A program made the position numbers and the translations under genes. Under the pieces are notes generated by a model. That model ran no database searches, was not told the origin of the DNA, and was given only the letters and a program-made list of their open reading frames with translations. A stretch of DNA of 64,000 bases from Geodermatophilus obscurus (GTDB lineage: Bacteria > Actinomycetota > Actinomycetes > Mycobacteriales > Geodermatophilaceae), in contig NZ_FOWE01000006.1 in NCBI RefSeq assembly GCF_900115395.1, positions 248,001 to 312,000 of the forward strand. The letters are read 5' to 3'. Each line of letters begins with the position of its first letter. Position 1 is the first letter of the stretch. Positions 15,873 to 23,309 of this stretch are shown here, piece by piece.

Positions 15873-16589
15873 TCACCTCTTCTGCCGGCGGCTGCCCTGG
15901 TGCCAGTCCTCCTGCACGCCGACCTCGCCGGGGTCCACACCGGCCGCGACCAGCTGCGGCCGCTCGCGCAGGCTCCGCTTGAGCTCGGCGAAGCCGGGGA
16001 AGCGCGCCAGCCCGACGACGTGGTCCCACAGCTCGACGGCGCGGTCCTCGGCGGGCAGCCGGCTGATCACGGGGCCGAAGAACGCGACGCCGTCCGGGGG
16101 CTCGAAGTGCAGGATCGGCGTCCCGACGTCGCGGCCGGTCAGCGCGAGCGCCTCGTCGGTCTCGGCCTGCACGACGGCGTCCCACCGGTCGTCGTCCAGC
16201 GCCGACGCGAGGTCGCGGGGCAGCCCCGCGCGGTCGAGGACGGGCTCGAGGTAGCCGCGCGTGCCGCGCTCGGCGGCGCTGTCCGGCCGGTCGGGCTCGG
16301 TGTCGAACACCCGGTGGCCGAGGTGCTCGTAGAGGACGCCGACCGCCGACCGCCCGTGCTCCTCGCGGGTCCGGGCACACACCCGCAGCAGCCGCAGGCC
16401 GGCGGTGTGGCCCTCCTCGTACTCGGGCGGGAAGTGCGTGGCGTAGTCGACGTGCGCGTTGAGCAGCCGCAACGAGACGAACCGCCAGTCGACGTCGTAC
16501 TCCCGCTGCGCGGCGACCGTGCGCACCCACCGGCTGGTCAGCCAGGCGAACGGGCAGACGGGGTCGAGGTAGAAGTGCAGATCGGCCAC
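15873..16589 (-). CDS. DsbA-family oxidoreductase, Rv2466c-like, with CPFA instead of CPWC
   Basis: 238 residues starting MADLHFYLDPVCPFAWLTSR. The thioredoxin fold with helical insert, SLRLLNAHVDYATHFPPEYEEG, VGTPILHFEPPDGVAFFGPV and FAELKRSLRERP all match the mycobacterial mycothiol-dependent nitroreductase Rv2466c family. That family normally carries CPWC at the active site. Here only the first Cys (about residue 12) remains and the resolving position is Ala, so a two-Cys disulfide cycle is impossible; a monothiol mechanism using mycothiol is conceivable. GTG 16589 is chosen as start. It ends close to, but is transcribed away from, the iron operon promoter. Confidence 0.82.
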   Translation of the reverse strand: MADLHFYLDPVCPFAWLTSRWVRTVAAQREYDVDWRFVSLRLLNAHVDYATHFPPEYEEGHTAGLRLLRVCARTREEHGRSAVGVLYEHLGHRVFDTEPDRPDSAAERGTRGYLEPVLDRAGLPRDLASALDDDRWDAVVQAETDEALALTGRDVGTPILHFEPPDGVAFFGPVISRLPAEDRAVELWDHVVGLARFPGFAELKRSLRERPQLVAAGVDPGEVGVQEDWHQGSRRQKR

Positions 16590-16638
16590 GGCTCCATGCT
16601 GGCCCCGTCGCGGCCGCCCGGCGAGGCGGTGCGCCGTC

Positions 16639-16870
16639 GCTCCCGGGGTCCTGCTCGTGCTCCCGGGGTCCTGCAGCACCCCGGCAGCACGAGGAGCACT
16701 CCAGGAGCGGCGTCGCTCCGTCGGCATCGGGTCGCCGGTGCTCCCCCCGCGCGTTGCCCGTGCTGCAGCGGGCGGTTGCGCGGGAACCCGGGCAGTACCG
16801 GCTCTCGCGGTGCCCTCCGCGGTCTCGCGGTGGTGCGGCACCGCAGGAGCGTGCGGGACACCGCAGGAGC
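16639..16870. repeat. Non-coding region with three direct-repeat pairs of 20-bp period
   Basis: The 311-bp gap 16590-16900 has no convincing gene. It carries three separate direct repeats, each offset by exactly 20 bp: GCTCCCGGGGTCCTGC at 16639-16654 and 16659-16674; TCTCGCGGTG at 16803-16812 and 16823-16832; CACCGCAGGAGC at 16839-16850 and 16859-16870. Between them are imperfect inverted motifs around GCAGCAC and GGAGCACTCC. It precedes the DsbA-like gene (start 16589) and follows the end of the peroxidase gene (16901), so it may be that gene's promoter and operator region. No function is assigned. Confidence 0.7.
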
Positions 16871-16900
16871 CCTCGACCACCCGCGAGTCGAGGAGTGGCG

Positions 16901-17395
16901 TCAGCGGGGGAGGAGCGCCTCGATCGCGGTGCGCACCTCGGGGGCACCCGGGTCGGTGGTGGGCCGGAACCGCGCCACGACAGAGCCGTCGCCGTCGAGC
17001 AGGAACTTCTCGAAGTTCCACTGCACCGGACCGGCCTCCCCGGTCACGTCCGGCGTCGCCGTCAGCTGCCGGTACACCGGGTGCGCGCCGTCGCCGTTGA
17101 CCTCCAGCTTCTCGGTGAGCGGGAAGGTGACGCCGTAGGTGGCCGAGCAGAAGCCGGCGATCTGCTCGGCGGTGCCCGGCTCCTGCCCGGCGAACTGGTT
17201 GCACGGCACCCCGACGACGGTGAACCCGCGCGGGCCGTACTCCCGCTGCAGCTCCTCGAGCTGGGTGTACTGCGGGGTGAGGCCGCAGCGGCTGGCCACG
17301 TTGACCAGCAGCGCCGGCCGGCCGCCGGTCAGTGCGCCGAGGGTGGTGTCCTCGCCCTGCAGGGTCGCCACGGGCAGGTCGAGCAGGTCGGTCAC
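16901..17395 (-). CDS. Glutathione peroxidase-family thiol peroxidase
   Basis: 164 residues from GTG 17395, with GAGGAG about 8 bases upstream. Catalytic tetrad elements are NVASRCGLTPQY (peroxidatic Cys at about 37, not selenocysteine), VPCNQFAGQEP (Gln), and VQWNFEKFLLDGDG (Trp, Asn). A further Cys in IAGFCSATYGVTFP could act as resolving residue. Bacterial members of this type usually reduce H2O2 or lipid peroxides with thioredoxin rather than glutathione, which actinobacteria lack. It is 60 bp downstream of the DUF2237 gene on the same strand. Confidence 0.92.
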   Translation of the reverse strand: MTDLLDLPVATLQGEDTTLGALTGGRPALLVNVASRCGLTPQYTQLEELQREYGPRGFTVVGVPCNQFAGQEPGTAEQIAGFCSATYGVTFPLTEKLEVNGDGAHPVYRQLTATPDVTGEAGPVQWNFEKFLLDGDGSVVARFRPTTDPGAPEVRTAIEALLPR

Positions 17396-17455
17396 GGGTG
17401 CTCCTCGGTGCGGTGGGGCGCCCGCTGCCGGCGGACGCCGGCCTCGATCATCCCC

Positions 17456-17854
17456 TCACTCGAGGCTGCTGATGTCGTCGGGGACGTCGACGGCGTGCTG
17501 GCGCAGCGCCTCCAGCGGCACGACGTCCAGCGTCCGGGCGTGGGTGGCCGCCAGCACGACACCCGCCGCCGCCCCGGCGCGGTAGGCCTGCAGCCAGCGC
17601 ACCGCCACGACGCACCAGCGGTCGCCCGGCCGCAGGCCCGGGAACCCGTACTCCGGCCGCGGGGTGGTGAGGTCGTTGCCGAGCTGACGCTGCACGGCGA
17701 GGAACTCCTCCGACACGACTGCGCACACGGTGTGGCTGCCGAGGTCGTCCGGACCGGTGCGGCAGGACCCGTCGCGGAAGAAGCCGGTCACCGGTTCGGT
17801 GCCGCACGGCTGCAGCTCGCCACCCAGCACGTTGCGCTCGCCCGGCTCGGTCAC
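17456..17854 (-). CDS. DUF2237 family protein
   Basis: 132 residues from GTG 17854. It shows the DUF2237 pattern: RNVLGGELQPCGTEPVTGFFRDGSC near the N-terminus, HTVCAVVSEEFLAVQRQLGNDLTTP in the middle, and FPGLRPGDRWCVVAVRWLQAY with VVLAATHARTLDVVPLEAL towards the end. The three conserved Cys (in QPCG, GSC, TVC) and RWC suggest a metal or thiol role, but the family has no established function. The gene is separated from the upstream surface-protein operon by the strong hairpin at 17894-17933. Confidence 0.9.
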   Translation of the reverse strand: MTEPGERNVLGGELQPCGTEPVTGFFRDGSCRTGPDDLGSHTVCAVVSEEFLAVQRQLGNDLTTPRPEYGFPGLRPGDRWCVVAVRWLQAYRAGAAAGVVLAATHARTLDVVPLEALRQHAVDVPDDISSLE

Positions 17855-17893
17855 CCCCGGATCGTCGCAGAGCGACGGCGTCGGCGCGCCCGT

Positions 17894-17933
17894 GCGCGGG
17901 CCCGGCCGGCGGTACGGCCGGCCGGGCCCGCGC
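17894..17933 (-). terminator. Perfect 17-bp stem hairpin terminator
   Basis: Arms 17894-17910 and 17917-17933 are perfect complements (GCGCGGGCCCGGCCGGC) around a 6-nt loop GGTACG. It lies 8 bp beyond the stop of the chaplin-like gene on the minus strand, without a U tract, as is usual for actinobacterial intrinsic terminators. Confidence 0.8.
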
Positions 17934-17940
17934 GGGATCC

Positions 17941-19098
17941 TCAACGCATGCGGCCCGGACGGCGCGAGGCCAGGGCCAGGCCGGTGCCGAGGAGCAGGGT
18001 CAGCAGCCCCACGCCCAGGACCGCGCCCACGTCCGCGCCGGTGTAGGCCAGCCGGGAGCCGCCGGAGCCGGCGCTCCCGCCGGTGCCGTCGGCGCCGGTG
18101 AGGTGCCGGACCACGGACGCCGTCCGGCCGTGACCGGTGTCCGCCGCCGTCACCGGGCCCGGACGGCCCGCCGGCAGCCCGCCGCCGTGGTGCCCGCCGC
18201 CGGGCTGCGCACCGGTGCGGGGCCGCACCGGCGTCCCGGGCTGCATCGGGGTGCCGGGCTGCGCCGGCGTCCCGGGCTGCTGCGGTTCGGTCGGCTGCTG
18301 CGGGCCGGTGGGTCCGGTCGGGGGCGCGCAGCCACCCGTGGCGTCGCCGAGCAGGCCGACACCGTTGCCGCAGACGGTGACCGGGACGTCGACGTCGAGG
18401 CCGCCGTCGGTGCCGCCGGTGGCGGGGGTGGCCGGCGCCGTGCAGCCGCCGGTCGCGTCGCCGAGCAGGCCCACACCGTTGCCGCAGACGGTGACCGGGA
18501 CGTCGACGTCGAGGCCGCCGTCGGTGCCGCCGGTGGCGGGGGTGGCCGGCGCCGTGCAGCCGCCGGTCGCGTCGCCCAGCAGGCCCACACCGTTGCCGCA
18601 CACGGTGACCGGCACCGTGACCGCACCCGCCGGCGCGGTGGGCGCGGTGCCGGTGGCCTCCGCGTCCCCGAGGACGCCGACCGCGTTGCCTGACACGGTC
18701 ACCGGGACGGCGACGTCGGCCGGCTCGGACGGCGCGGGCGTGGACGGTCCGGGAGACGACGGCGGGGGAGTGGACGGGCCGGGAGCGGGCGAGGTGGGCG
18801 GCTGGCTCACACCTCCGCCCGCGACGGCGGCGTCGTTCCCGGCGACGGTCACCGGCACCGAGACGGTGGCCGGGCCGAGGTCGACGCTGAGGTCCGCCGA
18901 GAGCGCGGGCAGCTCGAGGCCGACGTCGGCCGGGGCGTCGCCGAGGACGGCCAGTGCGTTGTCGGTGACGGTGACCGGCACGGTCACGTCGAGGTCGTCG
19001 GCCGGGTGGTCGGACGCGGCGGCGACACCGGTCCCGACGGCCACGAGGCCGCCGGTCAGCAACGCCACGCGCAGGGCGCGGGTGGCCCAGGTGGTCAT
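17941..19098 (-). CDS. Chaplin-like repeat protein with LAxTG sortase anchor
   Basis: 385 residues from ATG 19098. Signal peptide (MTTWATRALRVALLTGG..GVAAAS) leads into six modules of the form VPVTVxxNxxxxLGD (about residues 38, 79, 129, 161, 199, 237). The last three are near-identical VPVTVCGNGVGLLGDATGGC units with paired Cys (167/181, 205/219, 243/257). This resembles the chaplin domain (VPVNVCGNSVNVIGLL..) of streptomycete aerial surface proteins. A Pro/Gln/Gly linker follows, then a sorting signal LAYTG (350-354), a membrane helix and tail RRPGRMR. It is predicted to be wall-anchored and aggregation-prone. It is the second gene of an operon with the Pro-rich protein upstream. Confidence 0.85.
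   Translation of the reverse strand: MTTWATRALRVALLTGGLVAVGTGVAAASDHPADDLDVTVPVTVTDNALAVLGDAPADVGLELPALSADLSVDLGPATVSVPVTVAGNDAAVAGGGVSQPPTSPAPGPSTPPPSSPGPSTPAPSEPADVAVPVTVSGNAVGVLGDAEATGTAPTAPAGAVTVPVTVCGNGVGLLGDATGGCTAPATPATGGTDGGLDVDVPVTVCGNGVGLLGDATGGCTAPATPATGGTDGGLDVDVPVTVCGNGVGLLGDATGGCAPPTGPTGPQQPTEPQQPGTPAQPGTPMQPGTPVRPRTGAQPGGGHHGGGLPAGRPGPVTAADTGHGRTASVVRHLTGADGTGGSAGSGGSRLAYTGADVGAVLGVGLLTLLLGTGLALASRRPGRMR
18328..18615. repeat. Tandem 114-bp coding repeats in the chaplin-like gene
   Basis: The three Cys-containing modules and linkers (TAPATPATGGTDGGLDVD) recur with a 38-codon (114-bp) period and are almost identical in DNA as well as protein, implying recent duplication or gene conversion. 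The repeat number may therefore vary between strains. Confidence 0.85.
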
Positions 19099-19191
19099 GG
19101 GGATCTCCTGACTGGGTGCTGTGAGCCCCGGTCCCGGACGGGACGGCGGGGGTCGTGCGCTCGGCCGGCGGGGGAGCCGGCGGCGCGGCAC

Positions 19192-20139
19192 TCAGTCGGG
19201 GGAGGTGGCGGGGTCGACCGGATCGGCGGCCGCGGCGTCGCGGGCACCGGCGGAGGCCGCACCGGCCGCCGCGAGGAGGGCGGCGGGGACGGCCCCCGCG
19301 AGGTCGGCGGAGGGCTGGTCGCGGTCGGTGCCGCTGCCCGGTGCCGCGGTGACCGCCGGTGCCGGAGGAGCCGGGGCCACGGGCACCGCGGGGCCGGCCG
19401 GCGCGGCCGGCAGCGGCCCCGCGGGCACGTCGGCGGCGGACGCGGCGACCGGCTCGCCCACGACGGCGCCGATGGCGGCGGACGTGCCGGCGGACGTGGC
19501 GGCGGACGTGGCGACCGGCGGCCCCGGGAGCGGGGTCGCGGCGCCCGGGGCCGCCGGGACGGAGGGCTCGAGCGCCGCGCCGGCAGGCGAGGGGGCGCCG
19601 GGCGTCGCGTCGCCGTCGACCGGCGGAGCCGGCACGACGGGGTCGACGACCGGGGGGGCCGGGGGGAGGACGTCGGGAACGGGCCGCACGACGGGGTCCA
19701 CGACCTCGGGCACGGCGGGCAGCACGGGCTCCAGCGCGTCGGTGACCGGAGCGAGCACCTCCCGGACCGGGGCCAGCACCCCACCGACGGGCGCCAGGGC
19801 CTCGCCGACCGGTGCCAGGGCCTCGCCGACCGGTGCCGGGGCCTCGCCGACCGGCTCGAGCACCGGGGTGGTGACCTCGCGCAGCGGCTCGGTGACCGGG
19901 GCCGCCGCCTCGACGGCGGGGGTGAGGACCGGTTCGAGCGGGGCGGTCGCCCGCTGCAGGACCTCTCCCACCGGGGCGGTGACGGACCCGAGCAGCGAGC
20001 CGGGCGGGGGCTCGTCGGCGGAGGCGGGGGCCTGGCCGGCCAGCCACACCCCGGCGCCGATGCCGGCCAGGACCAGCGCACGACCGCCCCACCGGGACAG
20101 GCGGGTACGACGGCGCACCTGCACGCTCTGCTCGGCCAT
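19192..20139 (-). CDS. Secreted Pro/Val/Ala-rich repetitive protein
   Basis: 315 residues from ATG 20139. A signal peptide (basic MAEQSVQVRRRTRLSRWGGR, then ALVLAGIGAGVWLAG, cleavage near APASA-DEPPP) leads to a low-complexity mature protein. It has short repeats of the type APVGEALAPVGEALAPVG and EPVLPAVPEVVDPVV over about residues 50-160, then Ala/Pro/Gly-rich sequence (VPVAPAPPAPAVTAAPG) to an acidic end PVDPATSPD. No Cys, no catalytic motif and no sorting signal are visible. It precedes the chaplin-like gene by 93 bp on the same strand, so a joint role at the cell surface is a reasonable inference. Confidence 0.75.
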   Translation of the reverse strand: MAEQSVQVRRRTRLSRWGGRALVLAGIGAGVWLAGQAPASADEPPPGSLLGSVTAPVGEVLQRATAPLEPVLTPAVEAAAPVTEPLREVTTPVLEPVGEAPAPVGEALAPVGEALAPVGGVLAPVREVLAPVTDALEPVLPAVPEVVDPVVRPVPDVLPPAPPVVDPVVPAPPVDGDATPGAPSPAGAALEPSVPAAPGAATPLPGPPVATSAATSAGTSAAIGAVVGEPVAASAADVPAGPLPAAPAGPAVPVAPAPPAPAVTAAPGSGTDRDQPSADLAGAVPAALLAAAGAASAGARDAAAADPVDPATSPD

Positions 20140-20308
20140 CGCACCTCCCCGGCGTCCGCTGTGACGCTGTGCACGCCGAGTGCAACTGACGGTCACCGGA
20201 AGCGACAGTCCCCGGACGGGGGACCGCCGGTGACCCCGCGTCACGGGCCGGTCCGTCGTCGACCGCCCCGGCCCCCCGATGGGGGCACCCCGGTGGCAGA
20301 GTCCCCGC

Positions 20309-22282
20309 GTGACCGACGACACTCCCGCCGTCCTCTGGCAGCCGACGCCGGAGTCCGCCCGCGCGACCCGGCTGGCGGGGTTCGCCCGCGAGGTGGCCGC
20401 CCGGCGCGGGCTCGACCTCGACCCCACCGACTACGACGCGATCTGGCGCTGGTCGGTCGAGCACCTCGACCAGTTCTGGGCCGACGTCGCCGCGTGGTCC
20501 GGCGTGCTCCCCGGTGTCCCCGACGAGCGGGTGCTCACCCGGCGCGGGATGCCCGGCGCCGAGTGGTTCCCGGGCACGAGCGTCAACTACGCCGAGCAGG
20601 CGCTGCGGCACGCCACGGACGAGCACCCGGCGCTCGTCGCCGTGGCCGAGGACGCCGAGCCGGTCGAGATCCCCTGGGCCGACCTGCGCAGGCAGGTCGG
20701 CGCGTTCGCCGCCACACTGCGTCGGCTCGGCGTGCGGCGCGGCGACCGCGTGGCCGGCTACCTCCCCAACGTCCCCGAGGCCGTCGTCGCCTTCCTCGGG
20801 GCCGCCGCCATCGGCGCGGTGTGGTCCTCCTGCGCTCCCGACTTCGGCACCCGCGCCGTCCTCGACCGCTTCGCCCAGATCGAGCCGACCGTGCTCGTCG
20901 CCGTCGACGGGTACCGGTTCAACGGGCGGGCCCACGACCGGCGTGACGTCGTCGCCGAGCTGCGCGCCGCCCTGCCGACCGTGCGGACGACGGTCGCCGT
21001 TCCCCGCCTGTTCCCCGGTGAGGTGCTCGACGGCGCGCTGGCCTGGGCCGACGCCGTCGCCGGGCCCCGGGAGCCGGAGTTCGAGACGCTGCCGTTCGAC
21101 CACCCGCTGTGGATCGTCTACTCGTCGGGCACCACCGGGCTGCCCAAGGGGATCGTGCACGGGCACGGCGGGGTGGTCCTCGAGCAGCACAAGCAGCTGG
21201 GCCTGCACGGCGACGTCGGCCCGGGCGACCGCTTCTACTGGTACGCCTCGACCGCCTGGATCATGTGGAACATCGCCACCTCGGCGCTGCTGCGCGGCGC
21301 CACCGTGGTGGTCCACGACGGCGCCCCGGCGTACCCCTCGGTCGACGCGCAGTTCGCCCTCGCCGCGCGCACCGGCATCACCTACCTCGGTACCAGCGCC
21401 GGCTACCTCATCGCCTGCGAGAAGGCCGGCATCCGGCCGGGGGAGACGCACGACCTCTCGGCGCTGCGCACGATCGGCTCGACCGGCTCTCCCCTGCCGG
21501 CCTCGGCCTACGCCTGGGTGTACGACGCCGTGCGGCCCGACGTCTTCCTCAGCTCGGCGTCGGGCGGCACCGACGTCGCCACCGGCTTCATCGGCAGCAC
21601 GCTGCTGCTCCCGGTGACCGCCGGGGAGCTGCAGCGGCCGATGCTCGGCGTCGCCGCGGCGGCGTGGGGCGAGGACGGCACCCCGGTGGTCGGCGAGCTG
21701 GGGGAGCTGGTGATCACCGAGCCGATGCCCTCGATGCCGCTGTACTTCTGGAACGACCCCGACGGCACCCGCTACCGCGAGGCCTACTACGACCCGTGGC
21801 CGGGGGTGTGGCGGCACGGCGACTGGATGGAGGTCACCGAGCGCGGCACCTGCGTCATCACCGGGCGCTCGGACTCCACCCTCAACCGCGGCGGCGTGCG
21901 CATGGGCACCGCCGACATCTACGCCGCCGTCGAGAGCTTCCCCGAGGTCGCCGACTGCGTCGTCCTCGGCGTCGAGCAGCGCGACGGCGGCTACTGGATG
22001 CCGCTGTTCGTGCAGCTGGTGCCCGGCGCGGAGCTCACCGACGAGCTCGCCGACCGCATCCGCGCCGCCATCCGCAGCTCGGCCAGCCCGCGGCACGTGC
22101 CCGACGAGATCCTCGTGGCGCCCGGCGTGCCGCACACCCGCACCGGCAAGCGGCTGGAGGTGCCGCTCAAGCGGCTGTTCCAGGGCGTTCCGCCCGAGAA
22201 GGCGGTCAACCCCGGGGCCGTCGACGACGCGTCACTGGTCGAGCACTACGTCGCCCTCGCCCGGGAGCGCGGGGTCCGCTAG
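20309..22282 (+). CDS. Acetoacetyl-CoA synthetase (acetoacetate-CoA ligase)
   Basis: 657 residues from GTG 20309. It is an ANL-superfamily adenylating enzyme: an N-terminal ACS-like segment (YDAIWRWSVEHLDQFWADVAAWS, VNYAEQAL), AMP-binding signature YSSGTTGLPKGIVHGHGG at about 271-288, WYASTAWIMWN, SSASGGTDVATGF, GDWMEVTERG, and the C-terminal lysine in HTRTGKRLEVPLKRL. The length and the WSS-C-PDFG pattern fit acetoacetate-CoA ligases rather than acetyl-CoA synthetase. It activates acetoacetate for ketone-body or leucine-derived carbon recovery. Its stop overlaps the stop of the convergent Nudix gene by 4 bp. Codon 11 of a longer frame is used because nothing supports the extra residues. Confidence 0.92.
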   Translation: MTDDTPAVLWQPTPESARATRLAGFAREVAARRGLDLDPTDYDAIWRWSVEHLDQFWADVAAWSGVLPGVPDERVLTRRGMPGAEWFPGTSVNYAEQALRHATDEHPALVAVAEDAEPVEIPWADLRRQVGAFAATLRRLGVRRGDRVAGYLPNVPEAVVAFLGAAAIGAVWSSCAPDFGTRAVLDRFAQIEPTVLVAVDGYRFNGRAHDRRDVVAELRAALPTVRTTVAVPRLFPGEVLDGALAWADAVAGPREPEFETLPFDHPLWIVYSSGTTGLPKGIVHGHGGVVLEQHKQLGLHGDVGPGDRFYWYASTAWIMWNIATSALLRGATVVVHDGAPAYPSVDAQFALAARTGITYLGTSAGYLIACEKAGIRPGETHDLSALRTIGSTGSPLPASAYAWVYDAVRPDVFLSSASGGTDVATGFIGSTLLLPVTAGELQRPMLGVAAAAWGEDGTPVVGELGELVITEPMPSMPLYFWNDPDGTRYREAYYDPWPGVWRHGDWMEVTERGTCVITGRSDSTLNRGGVRMGTADIYAAVESFPEVADCVVLGVEQRDGGYWMPLFVQLVPGAELTDELADRIRAAIRSSASPRHVPDEILVAPGVPHTRTGKRLEVPLKRLFQGVPPEKAVNPGAVDDASLVEHYVALARERGVR

Positions 22283-22941
22283 GCCCGGAACGGCCCGCGC
22301 AGCGCCGCCCACTGGAGGAGCAGGACGGTCTTGGCGTCGGCGATCCGGCCGTCGTCCACCATGGCCAGCGCCTCCTCGAACGGCAGCTCGAGCACCTCGA
22401 TGTCCTCGCCCTCCTCGGCGAGCCCGCCCCCGGCCGACACCCGGTCGGCGGGGGAGTACGGGCCGGCGAAGAAGGCCAGCCGCTCGGTCACCGACCCGGG
22501 GCTCATGAAGAGGTCCGGCAGCCGGGTGAGCGCCCCGACGACGACGCCGAGCTCCTCCTCGGCCTCCCGGCGGACCGCGGCCTCGGCGTCCTGCTCGTCG
22601 AGCAGCCCGGCCGCGGTCTCGACGAGCATCCCGTCGGGGGAGCCGTTGACGTAGGCCGGGAAGCGGAACTGGCGGGTGAGCAGCACCGTGCGGCGCGCGG
22701 TGTCGTACAGCAGCACCGTGGCGCCGTTGCCGCGGTCGTGGGTCTCGCGCTGCTCGGTGCGCCAGACGCCGTCGCGCCCGCGCCGGGCGAACGTCGTCCG
22801 CCGGTTGACGTACCAGGAGCTGGAGAGCACCTCGACGTCGCGGACCACGACGTCGGGGTTGCCGGTCAGGTCGCGACCCACCAGGTCCAGCCCGGTCCGG
22901 CCCCGCGCGTCGGGCAGGTCCACACCCAGGACGCCGGTCAC
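22279..22941 (-). CDS. Nudix hydrolase (ADP-ribose / sugar-nucleotide pyrophosphatase type)
   Basis: 220 residues from GTG 22941. An N-terminal beta-rich segment (DVEVLSSSWYVNRRTTFARRG) and the RQFRFPAYVNGSPDGMLVE lead-in match the NudF/NudK dimeric ADP-ribose or GDP-mannose pyrophosphatases. The Nudix box follows as GLLDEQDAEA-AVRREAEEELGV, with the REAEEELG metal-binding core intact. The expected reaction splits a nucleoside diphosphate sugar to NMP and sugar phosphate. Its GTG overlaps the preceding stop by 4 bp, making it the third gene of a tightly coupled operon with a deoxyribosyltransferase-like protein and a DeoR regulator. Confidence 0.9.
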   Translation of the reverse strand: MTGVLGVDLPDARGRTGLDLVGRDLTGNPDVVVRDVEVLSSSWYVNRRTTFARRGRDGVWRTEQRETHDRGNGATVLLYDTARRTVLLTRQFRFPAYVNGSPDGMLVETAAGLLDEQDAEAAVRREAEEELGVVVGALTRLPDLFMSPGSVTERLAFFAGPYSPADRVSAGGGLAEEGEDIEVLELPFEEALAMVDDGRIADAKTVLLLQWAALRGPFRA

Positions 22942-23309
22942 GAGGTCACCGCCGGCACCTGGTCGACGCTCGTGTAGACCGCCGCGCCGCGCGCCCGCGC
23001 GAGCGCCACCATCTCGTCGGACCCGGCCGAGGCGCCGGGCAGCCGCAGGACGGCGTCGACGCGAGCGACCAGCCGCCGGCCCATCGGGTGGAACACCTCG
23101 TCGAACGCCGCGTCGCCGACCCGGGTGGACCCGGCGAGCGCCGCGAGCGGCAGCGCCAGGTCCTCCCCGTTGACGGCGAGGTGGCCGGCGCGGAAGAGCT
23201 CGAGGCAGGCGAGCTGGATGGCGCGGTGGTTGGCCGCGATCTTCTGCGGGTCGTCGCCGGTGCCCCCGCGGTAGGGGCCGGCGACCAGGATCATCAGGGG
23301 CTGACTCAT
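22938..23309 (-). CDS. Nucleoside 2-deoxyribosyltransferase-like protein (DUF4406 type)
   Basis: 123 residues from ATG 23309. The N-terminal MILVAGPYRGGTGDDPQKI, the helix NHRAIQLACLELFRAGHLAVNGE, and the motif LPGASAGSDEMVALARARG fit the Rossmann-like fold of nucleoside 2-deoxyribosyltransferases and the N-glycosidase DNPH1/RCL. The SxGSDxEM-like motif supplies the nucleotide-binding and catalytic acidic residues in that superfamily. It could cleave or transfer a (deoxy)ribosyl group of a nucleotide. ATGA overlap with the DeoR gene and GTGA overlap with the Nudix gene indicate obligate co-translation. The substrate is unknown. Confidence 0.75.
   Translation of the reverse strand: MSQPLMILVAGPYRGGTGDDPQKIAANHRAIQLACLELFRAGHLAVNGEDLALPLAALAGSTRVGDAAFDEVFHPMGRRLVARVDAVLRLPGASAGSDEMVALARARGAAVYTSVDQVPAVTS

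Noticed and set aside
20279-20308. Extended start (10 codons upstream) for acetoacetyl-CoA synthetase
   Set aside because: The extra residues resemble no homologous N-terminus and run into the intergenic region; GTG 20309 is better placed.
17456-22135. A 1559-codon open frame on the minus strand
   Set aside because: It spans five real genes in another frame. Only its last 133 codons are real (the DUF2237 gene); the rest is low-complexity shadow of the acetoacetyl-CoA synthetase and surface-protein genes.
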